DNA from: Phragmites australis | Taxonomy: Eukaryota > Streptophyta > Magnoliopsida > Poales > Poaceae | DNA length: 64,000 nt | Direction of reading: 5' to 3' | NCBI RefSeq assembly: GCF_958298935.1 | Contig: NC_084938.1 | Span: forward strand, 28,935,501 to 28,999,500 | Shown here: positions 45,801 through 56,057 of the stretch, piece after piece | Layout of the letters: each line of letters starts with the position of its first letter | How positions within the stretch are numbered: the stretch's first letter is position 1 | Program-made: the position numbers and the translations under genes | Notes under the pieces: model-generated | Told to the model about the DNA's origin: nothing | Database searches by the model: none | The model's input: only the letters and a program-made list of their open reading frames with translations

Positions 45801-48800
45801 TCCGGCTTCCATATTTCGCTCAACAGATTTGCCGCGAGATAACAGAAGATTCTAGATTACTTAGTCATGAAGCAAAGCTTGGAGTCGACATAGGCCTTGC
45901 TGGGCCCTCTTGGCATGTGTGCTGATTGGCAAGAAGGGCCATGCCGAACGGCACAGTGGTTGTTTTCCACTGTGGGCCTCCTGGATTTGCAGTGTATTCT
46001 GGGTATCTGTTCTGAAGAATCTGGTTGTGTCATATTTGTTGTCAATTTTGTGGCATTCTGCAAAATGTACTAAACGACACAACATGTGGAAATTTGTCAA
46101 GGTTAGAGAGGATAGTCAATACTAATGGTAACAATTAAGCCCAAAAATCAAGAGAATTTGGCACTAAAGTGGGGAGTTAGTGAGCGCCAACAGTGTAGAA
46201 TACTTTACATTGCACTCATGGTGTTTTTACGATTGTTTGATTTAGAATTTACGATTCGTATGTAAACATTTACGATCTTGTTGACTTGGATCATAAAAAC
46301 CAACATAAAAATTGTAAAATACAAGTTAGAATATCATTAAAAACTAAAAAATTTTATTGGTATTTAGAGTTTTTATGACATTTTGCACTTATGCAATTTT
46401 ACGATATTTTGACTAGGAATTTACAACCATATGTTTATGATTTCGTTGAAAAATTTAATTTTCAAATTGTAATAGGATTTATGTACTAATAGTGCTACCC
46501 AGGGTGCATAATAGCGCTACCCTGGATGGCAATGTGTATTTATGTACTATGTAGATCGACTGGATTCTGATCAAGATGCTCGTATTAAATGGAAAGCTTT
46601 ATTTCTTTATATTCAATCATTCCCAAGTTTTAAAACTAAACAATTAAACATGTCACAATTTGTAAAACTATAGATGAAAACTGGAAGGTTATAATCTGGA
46701 CCCTGCAATAGATGGCACTTTCAGTATGTTTTTTTTTCTTTTTTCCAATTAATATGGAATTTTGAGCCTTTTACGTTCTATAATTAATCTGATGGCTAAC
46801 GGAAAGCCTCAAATAGGATTTACGAGATAAGAGTAAGATTTCATTCCCCATATCTATTGGTTTGATTGATCTTATACTTGTAAACTATCTGAGTATGTAT
46901 TTCACATAATTTATGAGTAAATTTCAAGAAACTACAACTATTTTGACATAAGTATCACAAAACTACAACTTTTCAGGCACATATCACAGAACTACAACTA
47001 TTTTGACATAAGTATCACAAAACTACAACTTTCTCACAGAACTACAACTATTTTTGCACCAATTTGACATAAGTATCACAAAACTACAACTTTCTCACAG
47101 AACTACAACTATTTTTGCACCAAAATTTGTAGTTCTGTGATACTATTTTTGCACCAAATTTTGTAGTTCTGTGAGAAAGTTGTAGTTTTGTGGCACACAT
47201 TGTCAAAATAGTTGTAGTTCTCTGATATGTGCACAGCAAGTTCTAGTTTTGTGATACTTATGTCAAAATAGTTGTAGTTTCTTGAAATTTACTCATAATT
47301 TATTTATAAAGTTAGTATATATGTATGTGTTGGTGATGTGAATGGAAATTCAATGTGTGCTTCGTTTCTTTTCCTTTTCTTCAAAAGTAGGGGGAAAGTA
47401 TTTCTCAATCTTTCTTTATTGGGAGTTTTTGTACAAATCAAAATTTGGATGAATAAAGGGGTCAGATTGTCAGTCATATGTTATTTTTGTTACCGATGAA
47501 TATAGCATCAGAATTTGATTATTATCCTTGAGTAACACATTTACACTTAATTTAGACTGGCTGGTGAGAAATCTTATGGGAAAGAGGCATATTTGGCCTA
47601 TGTTGCTGAAGGGTTAGTAAGCCTGCTGGACTGGAATGTAGTTATGAAGTTCCAGAGGAAGAATGGATCGTTGTTCAACTCTCCTGCCGCAACTGCTGCT
47701 GCATTAGTCCACAACTATGATGATAAAGCCCTCCAGTACCTAGATTCTATTGTCAATATATTTGGTAGTGCAGGTGCGTTTGTCTATGTTTCCTTGTGAA
47801 GGATCTGCAAGCGTGTAGACTATTGCTAAATACTTAATGCTATTATATCTTTGCAGTACCAACAGTGTACCCACTAAATATATATTCTCAGCTTTCAATG
47901 GTGGATACTCTCGAAAAGATCGGAATATCTCGGCATTTTTCTAGTGAGATAAAGAGCATCCTGGATAAGACATACATGTAACGACCATGAGTAAAGACTT
48001 TTTATATGTTCTTAGTAGCATGTAAACTTGACCTTATCTAGTTTGCAGTTTCTGGTCACAGAGAGATGAGGAAGTAATGTTGGATGTAGCAACATGCGCA
48101 ATCGCATTTCGCCTTTTACGGATGAATGGATATGATGTTTCCTCAGGTACTTCCATAGCTAGAAATTTCCTGTCTTAGTAATTTACTCTTAGGTCTTGAT
48201 CTAACTCATTATGAGTAATCTCGCACAGATGAGTTGTCCCATGTTGCTGAAGCATCCACTTTCCATAACTCACTTGAAGGATACTTAGATGATACAAAAT
48301 CTTTATTGGAATTGTACAAAGCTTCAAAAGTCAGTTTATCAGAAAATGAGCCAATCCTAGAAAAAATAGGTTGTTGGTCAGGTAGCTTATTGAATGAAAA
48401 GTTGTGCTCTGATGCCATGCAAAGAATACCAATCTTTGGAGAGGTGCGTGCATGAAACTTAAAATCCCCATTTCACTTGGTCGTTCAGTTTACATTTGAT
48501 TCCATTGTTTTTCCAATTTCAGGTAGAATATGCTCTTAAATTTCCCTTTTATGCCACGGTGGAACCTCTAGACCACAAGAGGAACATTGAACATTTTGAT
48601 GCTAGGGTTTCTCAAAAGCTAAAGACAAAAAACTTGTAAGGTTCTAATTTCTAGATAGAATTTCCCATGAAATCGTATCAATATATGAGTTAGAAAAAAA
48701 CGCAAATATTTTTCTGAACCAGGCCGTGTCATTTCAATCAAGATCTCTTAGCTTTGGCTGTTGAAGATTTCAGTTTTTCTCAATCTATTTACCAAGATGA

Positions 48801-50184
48801 ACTCCAGCAACTTGAAAGGTAATCTCACTGTTATATGCTCACTTGTCTTCTTAACTTCCTTTCTTGGACTATCTACAAAATTTTGTTGTGACAGTTGGGA
48901 GAAAGAAAATAAGCTGGACCAGCTACAGTTTGTACGGAAGAATCTGACAAATAGCTATCTCTCTGCTGCTGCCACCATAAGCCCTCATGAATTATCCGAT
49001 GCTCGCGTTGCATGTGCCAAATCTATTGCACTCACACTTGTTGCTGATGACTTTTTTGATGTTGGAGGATCAAAAGAAGAACTAGAAAATCTCATATCCT
49101 TAGTTGAGAAGTACAATCCTTTAACTTTATTTCTTTGCCAGCACTTTCTAAAGTAGTGTTTGTGTTATGCTTTATTAATAAGTTATCCTCCCTCTTTTGC
49201 CAATGGTTGTCTTAGGTGGGATCAACATCACAAAGTTGAGTTCTACTCTGAGCATGTAAAAGTAGTATTTTCTGCTATTTATACCACAGTTAACCAGCTT
49301 GGAGCAAAGGCTTCGGCAGTACAAAACCGTGATGTTACAAAATACGTGGTTGAATCAGTGAGTTTCGTGTGTGATCCTCTGATTCTGAATTTCATTGAGT
49401 TGACAAGTTGATACCACATAGCAGGTGTGGTAAGCTACTTAAAAAATAATATAAGTATGTTGACAAGTCGACATTCATCTGCAGTGGCTAGATTATTTGA
49501 GGTCTTTGGCGACCGATGCAGAATGGCAACGGAGCAAATATGTGCCAACAATGGAGGAATACATGACAAATTCAATTGCCACATTCGCATTAGGCCCTAT
49601 TATACTCATAGCACTGTTTTTTGTTGGACAAAATCTCTGGGAGGACATCGTCAAAGATCCAGAGTACAACGAGTTGTTTAGACTAATGAGCACATGTGGC
49701 CGTCTCCAGAATGATACTCAAAGCTTTGAGGTATTTTAGTTCCTTTCTAACAAAATATTCATAGTAACTAGTCATCATTGCCATACAGATTAAGCTTATC
49801 ATTTGGTATTTTCTGACAAATGATCTACTGTTGCAGAGGGAATGCAAGGATGGTAAACTGAATAGTGTGTCACTGATTGTTCTTCACAGTGGAGGTTCTA
49901 TGTCAATAGAAGCGGCTAAAAAGAAGATACTGGAGTCTATAGCCTCATATAGAAGAGACTTGCTACGGTTGGTTCTTAGAGAAGACAGTGTCATTCCTAG
50001 ACCATGCAAGGAGATGTTCTGGAGGCTTTACAAGACAAGTCACGTGTTCTACTCTGAGGCCGATGGATTTTCCTCGCCGAAGGAAATGATGGGCGCACTG
50101 AATGCAGTTATCAACGAGCCACTGAAACTAGAGGCTACTAGTCCATCTTTGGCTGATCAATTGAAAAATAATGATTCCTTGTAA
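42803..50184 (+). CDS. Kaurene synthase-like class I diterpene synthase, 14 exons, apparently intact
   Basis: Exons: 42803-43013, 43252-43304, 43408-43693, 43788-43968, 47556-47773, 47857-47977, 48049-48146, 48229-48443, 48523-48635, 48723-48818, 48895-49110, 49216-49357, 49485-49730, 49837-50184. All junctions are GT-AG and keep frame, giving 847 residues. A Ser/Arg/Pro-rich leader of about 60 residues fits plastid import. [12 protein letters not shown] marks the ancestral front domains. The class II DxDD site is replaced (LDVATCA, about 368-374), so only class I chemistry is expected: ionising a copalyl diphosphate to a labdane-related diterpene. DDFFD (582-586) and NDTQSFERE (726-734) bind magnesium. 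GPII (687-690) keeps the Ile tied to kaurene formation in related enzymes. Gibberellin ent-kaurene synthase or a specialised KSL cannot be told apart here; no CPS or P450 neighbour is in the window. Confidence 0.93.
44628..46518. mobile_element. MITE in intron 4, split by a solo LTR
   Basis: The left end AGTGCTATTTAGCACCCTGG matches the inverse of the right end CCAGGGTGCATAATAGCGCT with few differences. Without the inserted LTR the element is about 346 bp and AT-rich (46198-46500). The family is uncertain. Confidence 0.6.
44653..46192. mobile_element. Solo LTR in intron 4, 1540 bp
   Basis: It starts TGTTGGTGGCC and ends GCGCCAACA, flanked by a perfect 5-bp duplication, GTGTA (44648-44652 and 46193-46197). 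There is no internal sequence. The minus strand (TGTTGGCGCTCACTAACTCC) resembles a common grass LTR start. It lies within the MITE in intron 4 of the diterpene synthase. Confidence 0.85.
46915..47294. mobile_element. Mutator-type foldback MITE in intron 4
   Basis: Terminal inverted repeats GAGTAAATTTCAAGAAACTA... and the inverse TTTCTTGAAATTTACTC are flanked by a perfect 9-bp duplication, ATAATTTAT (46906-46914 and 47295-47303). The interior repeats CACAAAACTACAACTNTTTT-type units in both orientations, so most of the 380 bp can fold into one hairpin. It lies about 250 bp before exon 5. Confidence 0.85.
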
Positions 50185-50524
50185 TTTTCCCCAATCATAT
50201 GATCAGGTGCAGCATCAAGGAAATATACCTAGAAAGGTATATCACATTTGCCAAGCATGGAGAAGGAAAACGGTAGTAATCATATGAACCTCCCAAATGA
50301 ATCATCGGATAAGCATAGCTGATTCTCTCATTATCTAATTGCTATACATGTAGCCAACAAAAGAGTAGTAGCCTAAGAAATTAACTCTGTCCCTGTGGTC
50401 ATTGTGCTTCGCTCCTGGTCGACAAATGGTATAAGTTAGGAAGGCAATAGTGCCAAAAGAATTGTCATATGTTTTAAAAGCAATACCACTATAATAATTG
50501 TCATTTCCTCGGTCTTTATAATCT
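50185..50524 (+). other. 3' flank of the diterpene synthase
   Basis: AT-rich sequence after the stop codon, probably the 3' untranslated region. No further gene was recognised before the Helitron-like end. Confidence 0.4.
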
Positions 50525-50560
50525 ACTAGTTTATCGGCACGTGCAACACACACATGCAAC
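50525..50560 (-). mobile_element. Helitron-like 3' terminus
   Basis: On the minus strand this reads GTGTGTTGCACGTGCCGATA followed by AACTAG and then T. A small GC-rich hairpin-capable motif, a GCACGTGC core, CTAG at the end and a following T are the features of grass Helitron 3' ends. A Helitron here would extend rightward and carry genes on the minus strand, as the MAD2 fragment is oriented. I did not find a convincing 5' TC end before 56912, so the element is unproven or truncated. Confidence 0.45.
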
Positions 50561-50860
50561 TCTACAACCACCTCATTTTAAAATCAAAATACGATGAGAC
50601 ACCGATGAGACACCAAAGTGTGCCATCGTCCTGTCAGTGCCCTCCTCACTATTCTAGCCACCCCACCTCATCTCTCCATCACTCCCCTTCCTCCCACGTC
50701 ACCTAGCCATACGTCGGCCATGGTCAGGTCAAGAGGCAGCAAGGCTCAAGCACCGGTAACATGCAGTGGCGGAGCTCTGCGTCTAGCAAGAACCGGTCCA
50801 ATAACTAAGCGTGTAAACCACCCAAACGTGTAATGATATAAAAAATGTACAACTTAGATA

Positions 50861-51390
50861 CGAGAAATTTCAGTATTTGCTATCGAATTCACGTGTCTCT
50901 CTAGAATTGCCATCTAATTCGCGTGCCTTTCAGAATATAACACCGAGCATGCGAATTTTTTCAGAATATGACATCCGCGCCAACACCATTGGCGCGGAGG
51001 TGCTCTCTCCACCGGGCCGAACCTTTATGCCCCTGTGTACTGTGCAATACCCGCGCCAATGGTGTTGGCGCGAACACTCCCGTGCCAAACTGCTTGGCGC
51101 GGAACCTCTATGCGTTCGAGAATGCTGTGAAGGACTTATTCCTACAGAGAATGTTCCGCACCATTGGCGCGGGAGGGTCCGCGCCAACACCATTGGCGCG
51201 GGTATTGCACAGTACACAGGGGCATAAAGGTTCGGCCCGGTGGAGAGAACACCTCCGCGCCAATGGTGTTGGCGCGGATGTCATATTCTGAAAAAATTCG
51301 CGTGCCCGGTGTTATATTCTGAAAGGTATGCAAATTGGACGGCAATTCCAGAGAGGCACGCGAATTCGATGGCAAAAACTGAAATTTCTC
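50861..51390. mobile_element. Mutator-type foldback MITE with nested palindromes
   Basis: The ends GAGAAATTTCAGT / ACTGAAATTTCTC are flanked by ACTTAGATA and ATTTAGATA (8 of 9 bases match). Arms match along most of the 530 bp. Inside, CCGCGCCAACACCATTGGCG and its inverse occur several times, making small hairpins within the large one. Reading frames here are by-products of the palindrome. Confidence 0.75.
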
Positions 51391-51524
51391 ATTTAGATAG
51401 TACTTTAACTTCATACTTATACGGTACAACAAACTACATAAAAACATACAATAATACGAAAGTAATTACCTAATTAATGAGTACTCCCGTTGGAAGCAGA
51501 CACAATATGCTTGAAGAAACATAG

Positions 51525-54189
51525 CTCAATGGTCTTCCCGTTGGAAGCAGTCACAATGTCACCAGTTCTCATGCCTGTACCACTAATCATATTTTCACAG
51601 CCAGCAACTATAAAGTGAACCTGTGAGAAGGGAAAATCATTGGCATTTAGCAAATACACTAAACAAGGTTTACCAAGATATTACTCCTACTAGAAAACTG
51701 AAGTACCTCTACTCCAGGGGGCTTGATTTGGCCCAAAGCTTTAGCTGCACCAAATACTGCCGCAGAGCCTCCCATGTCAATTTTCATCAGTTCAATGCTG
51801 CAACCTGGCCCAGTCTTAATGTTGTAGCCACTGGAGTCATAGGTCAATCAAGTATAAGAACAAGCAACAATTATTAAGAAAATTAACTTCATGACAAAGT
51901 ATATCAACTTATATATCTACTACTAAATGTATCTATCATTGTACTAAATTCATGAAACAAGATGAAAGTATTACAAACCTGTCAAAAGTTAGACCCTTCC
52001 CAACGATAGCCAGCTTTCTCCTGACGTTTCCACCAGTCAGTTTGTAACACAAATGGATAAAGTGAGGAGGGTTAGCAGAAGCTGCAGCAACTCCTAAGTA
52101 GGAACCCATCTTTAACTCTTTGCATTTCTCCACATCTAATACTGTGGCAGTGAACTGAGAACACAGGGGAGATTTGTGTTGTTGATGATGAGTGATTGAT
52201 GTAATTGTTGATTTGGAGCCTTTGGTTTGCATAGCATGTGTCAATTGCGTTTGATTATGTTTATGGCTAACCAAGAGTGAAAACAGAGGATGGCGGAGAG
52301 ACATGTTTCTTGACTCATGATGTGTAGGTGTATGGATGCGACATGACGGTCGACGGCAAGACGGTGAAGGGCAAGTGGAGGCTTAGTGCCGATGGACCGT
52401 GCTAGCCGGGTGGAGCCATGGGCGATCCGCATCGCTCACATGGAGGGCGCAAGAAAACATGGTGGGAAGAGAAGTGATGAAGATGGCAAGTCAAGAGGTG
52501 GCTCGGTGGCGGGAACGCAAAGGCTTGAAGGCGTCAAAGGTCATGGCGGAGATTAGACACACGTCGACATCGAGGAGTCATGCTTCGAGAAGCATGCAAG
52601 GTGGTTTTGCCGGTTTTTCCTCAAAACCGGGGGCGGAGTCGGAGGATGCATGGCATCATCACGAAGCTTGCATAGAGACGAAGCAGAGTCGTGAAGGCGC
52701 CGGGTCCATCTGATGGACAACAAAAGAGTTGGACCATTTTGCCATTCGAGAATAATATCTATGTATTAGTCTTTAAGGGCATTTTGGAAATTAGCCATTT
52801 GTCTATATATATGAGAGAGGGTTGGTGCAAATAAAGCTTTTCAGGACCTATTTTCATTTGGATATTTCTTAGGCTTGGTTAGGGTTTCAAATAGAGAAGT
52901 TAGGGTTCATAGCTCTAAACTTAATCTCATCAAGAGTGGGAGGATGAAGGGCGGATTCCAAGCCATGTATCTATGATTCTTGCTATGTTCTTATTTCTGT
53001 TCATCAGTTGTTTAGTAAATTTGTGAAGCTGTTGATCTCCCTCCTTTTAATCTGTTGCTCTTGAAGATTTAGTTGATTTTTCACTCTTCGCTTGTGGCAG
53101 CGATTTCGAGTGATTTTGTTGGAGCAAAAGTTTGCTAGGACATGTGTGAGAACATCTAGAGTGATTCCAAAATGATTTCCTCACACGAGCACCTTTTAGT
53201 TGTTTTTCTCTGAAATTTCCCTTTCTGTGTGATTTTGGTCAAATCCACGAATCGAGGGTGAATTCTTGATCTCTTTGAGGAGATCTTTTGGATAAAGATT
53301 CATTATGTACGTGAGAAGCTCTGGCTAAAATTTCGCTGGATTTGGACCACGTTTAGTAGGTTTTCTAGTTTTGATTTTAAGTTCTGAGCTGCTATTTTTC
53401 AGTTCTGCTATAGGTTCAGAACTTCCGGTTCCTATCCTGAACATATATGAACAGTATTTTGCAGCAACCAGATTTTTTACTGTTCATCAGTACTGGTCGA
53501 AGTATTATTCATCAGACTGATCAAGGTGGTCGTCAGGCTGGTCGGATTTACTGTTCATCAGTATCGGTCGGAGCACTACCTGCACGTCTAATCGAAGTTA
53601 CTGTTCATCAAGACTGGTCGAGTGCTGGTCATCAGTACTGGTTGGAGTACTATTCATCAGTACTAGTCAGTGAACTTTTTCTATTCGCTGTGAGCGTACT
53701 TTCGTGTTGTTTTTCACTGTGTATGGTGTTACGCTTAGTTATGATTCATTCTTGAGGTGCGTTGAATTCGAATTAAACATAGACCTAATTGTTGGTTAAG
53801 AATTTATTAAAGGCTCGTATTCACCCTCCTCTCTAATCGCCGCTCCGATCCTTTATGAATACATCACTGTATGTAGAAGCGATCTTTGATGCTTCCGCAA
53901 GCACAGCTTAAAGGACGAATGAGGACTGCAGTAAGTAAATACCACAAAGGCATCTATGGAGAATACTAGACGTTCACAGAAAAGATCTACTGACCAGGGG
54001 TAAGGACATTGGCAGGAGAGTTCATAAGCTCTCTCCCGAATATCACACCCGACGAAAGATCGTTAGCATACTTAAGTTTCTGATCCACCTCTAGACCAGA
54101 ACCAAATCCAATAAGATCTACTTGTTTCAGATGCACCTTTTTCGATTCAGACTTGTATCTGCTGTCCTCATACAGCCCGAGCACAGTAC
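51525..54189 (-). pseudogene. Leucine aminopeptidase (M17) gene fragment, five exons
   Basis: Minus-strand exons: 54189-53995 (TVLGLYEDSRYKSESKK, LMNSPANVLTPG), 53906-53863 (VLAEASKIASTYSD), 52154-51979 ([32 protein letters not shown]), 51830-51707 ([20 protein letters not shown]) and 51620-51525 ([28 protein letters not shown]). Splice sites and introns are retained, so it was copied from genomic DNA, not from mRNA. It covers the end of the N-terminal domain and the first part of the catalytic domain, including the GKGLTFD metal-binding region, but stops before the NTDAEGR ligands. One Gly of the SGGYN motif is lost. It cannot be an active peptidase. It lies wholly inside the hAT-like element. 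Confidence 0.85.
52170..53855 (+). mobile_element. SIRE/Maximus-like copia solo LTR
   Basis: Plus-strand sequence typical of the long grass copia LTRs: GGCAAGACGGTGAAGGGCAA, a Lys/Arg-rich looking GC part to 52700, TATATATATGAGAGAGGGTTG at 52803 as promoter, a long U5-like stretch with TACTGTTCATCAGTACTGGT repeats (53450-53670), and the end ATTCACCCTCCTCTCTAATC near 53835. It splits two leucine aminopeptidase exons. I could not fix exact ends or a duplication. Confidence 0.6.
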
Positions 54190-54851
54190 CTGCAATTCAA
54201 ATAGGCACAATAAGATGACAATATCGTGATCCTCTTCATTGTGTAACTGTACTACCAATTAACTACAAGATGCAACATAAATACCATCAGATTTCAATCT
54301 GTGCAAATGATACAAAAATTAATCTAGTTAGAGAAGGAATGGGGAATTGGGGAGGGGAGCAATCACCTGCCGAGCACCACGCCCTGCTGGCTGCTGCAGT
54401 GACTGATCTGCTAGGTTGCTGGTGGCTGGCCTACCCCCTGCGCCGTCCGCCCTGCTGGTCAGCGCAGCGGCCCTGCCAGCCTGACTGCTGGTGCTGGGCA
54501 TCGTCGGTTAGGGTTGAGAGTCGTCGGTCGAGTGCGAGTCGAGTCAAAGAGATGGAGGGGAGCGAATGGAGCAACCTAGCGAGTAGCGACAGACCGGGAC
54601 GGGAAGTCGGGAACGAACACATTAAAGTAGCTTGGGCTGAGCGACGACCGAGCGAGAGGAAAGATCGAGTTGGGCCTGGATGGTTGCCGGCTAGGCCGTG
54701 GGCTAAGTGAAGGCTTGTGCCACTCAATAGAATATATGCTTGGGCCATGGAAAATTGAGGTGGGGTGGGCGGGGGGGGGGGGGGGTATTTAGATTTTTTG
54801 GGCCACGATGGCCCCAGTTGCCTAGGCTCAAAATCCGCCCCTGGTAACATG

Positions 54852-55207
54852 GAGTCATTCCCATAGTCAGCTTTATCCTCGGTGTCATCATCAGAGTTCG
54901 AGTTCATGGTCACGTTGTTTCCCAATAGATCTCATGCAAAACATGATATTTTATTGGTTAACAATAAATTTTATCCAAATCAAAGAAGATATTTGACATT
55001 TACTTAGGTCACACTATCTTTTTTTAACGTAACGTTAGCCTTCACTATGTCTTGACAATCCGTCTCAAGGATCCGTGTAGCAAGAACTCCATCTCTACAC
55101 ACCAAAGCATTGAGTAAGCGCGCACGTGAAATCCATACGACCATATAGAAAAGGTGTCGATCTCCTTATTGAGTTATTGATCTTTTACTTATCTCTCAGT
55201 CACTTTT
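54852..55207. other. No recognised gene
   Basis: A short minus-strand open stretch (TMNSNSDDDTEDKADYGNDS, 54910-54850) is interrupted by the hAT insertion and could be a piece of another exon. Too short to assign. The rest is AT-rich. Confidence 0.3.
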
Positions 55208-55393
55208 CTACACCGTTGTATTAAGATCCAACCACCCAGATCTGCCCGGCCTTTTATCTTATCCTCAACTCCCACCCCCTCTCTCTTCGTTTGCTTTACA
55301 TTTGGGAAAGATAGATAAAAAAATAGAAATGCAAATGCCATGTTGGTTGACAAAATATCAAGATTTAGAATCATTATAACCACATCAGTCTGG
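55208..55393. repeat. 186-bp segment duplicated at 57339-57525
   Basis: It is practically identical to 57339-57525; the visible difference is one extra A in an A run. It starts CTACACCGTTGTATTAAG and ends ACCACATCAGTCTGG. The second copy lies inside the second Tat-lineage element, in the position where the gag N-terminus should be. Confidence 0.9.
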
Positions 55394-55657
55394 TTGATCA
55401 GTTCTATATGCACATCGGTCCAAAATCAGAAAAATACCGAAGTTAAGGTACCTGAAAAATCAAAATTTATAGTAAGAACATCAGAACCTTCCAAGTAATA
55501 ATTTTCAATATGCAAATGAGTACGAAGAGATTATCCAAACTTCGAAATCGATTGAGCCTAACAAAGGCATAAATAGTCAAAGAATTCCATGTTGCACATT
55601 CTATCAATTGGATATATATACTCAACGAGTATATGTTAGCCCTCCCTGTGAATGTTG

Positions 55658-55971
55658 TACGGTAAGCCATTATCAGAGTACTAGCAAACCATCCGGACCT
55701 GTCACCTACTTTCATCACAGTAATAGTAAAAAAAGGAAAACCAAGATAATTTTTGCATGCAATGAAGTTGTCTTTTATGAAAACAAAATACAATTGACAA
55801 ATTAAGCACCAGCATACGGTAAGCCATTATCAGAGTACTAGCAAACCATCCGGACCTGTCACCTACTTTCATCACAGTAATAGTAAAAAAAGGAAAACCA
55901 AGATAAGTTTTGCATGCAATGAAGTTGTCTTTTATGAAAACAAAATACAATTGACAAATTAAGCACCAGCA
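55658..55971. repeat. 157-bp tandem duplication
   Basis: The units 55658-55814 and 55815-55971, beginning TACGGTAAGCCATTATC, are almost identical (one clear difference, AATTTTTG against AAGTTTTG). The duplication is recent. The ORFs spanning it are not conserved genes. Confidence 0.9.
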
Positions 55972-56057
55972 GATGGTACCCCAATAGCAAATAAATTCCT
56001 ATAAAAAATAGCAAATAAATTGATGAGAGATGTGGTGTGTCCAGCGCTGTTAATTAC

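Larger units (their letters stand above)
50764..54843. mobile_element. hAT-like element, 4080 bp, carrying leucine aminopeptidase exons
   Basis: The left end CAGTGGCGGAGC and right end GGATTTTGAGCC-type partner (reading TCCGCCCCTG at the end) give inverted termini CAGTGGCGGA / CAGGGGCGGA. They are flanked by a perfect 8-bp duplication, GTAACATG (50756-50763 and 54844-54851), as expected of hAT transposons. No hAT transposase is inside. The contents are a Mutator-type MITE (50861-51390), five aminopeptidase exons with introns (51525-54189), a SIRE-type solo LTR in one of those introns, and a GC-rich right end (54350-54843). It is a non-autonomous element that captured a gene segment at the DNA level. 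Confidence 0.75.

Noticed and set aside
49424..49434. Possible micro-exon GTGTG between exons 12 and 13 of the diterpene synthase
   Set aside because: Including it creates a stop. Direct joining of 49357 to 49485 gives the expected ...VVESWLDYLRS sequence.
54270..54925. ORFs of 146 and 164 codons at the right end of the hAT-like element
   Set aside because: They span the transposon end and its target duplication and are low in complexity.
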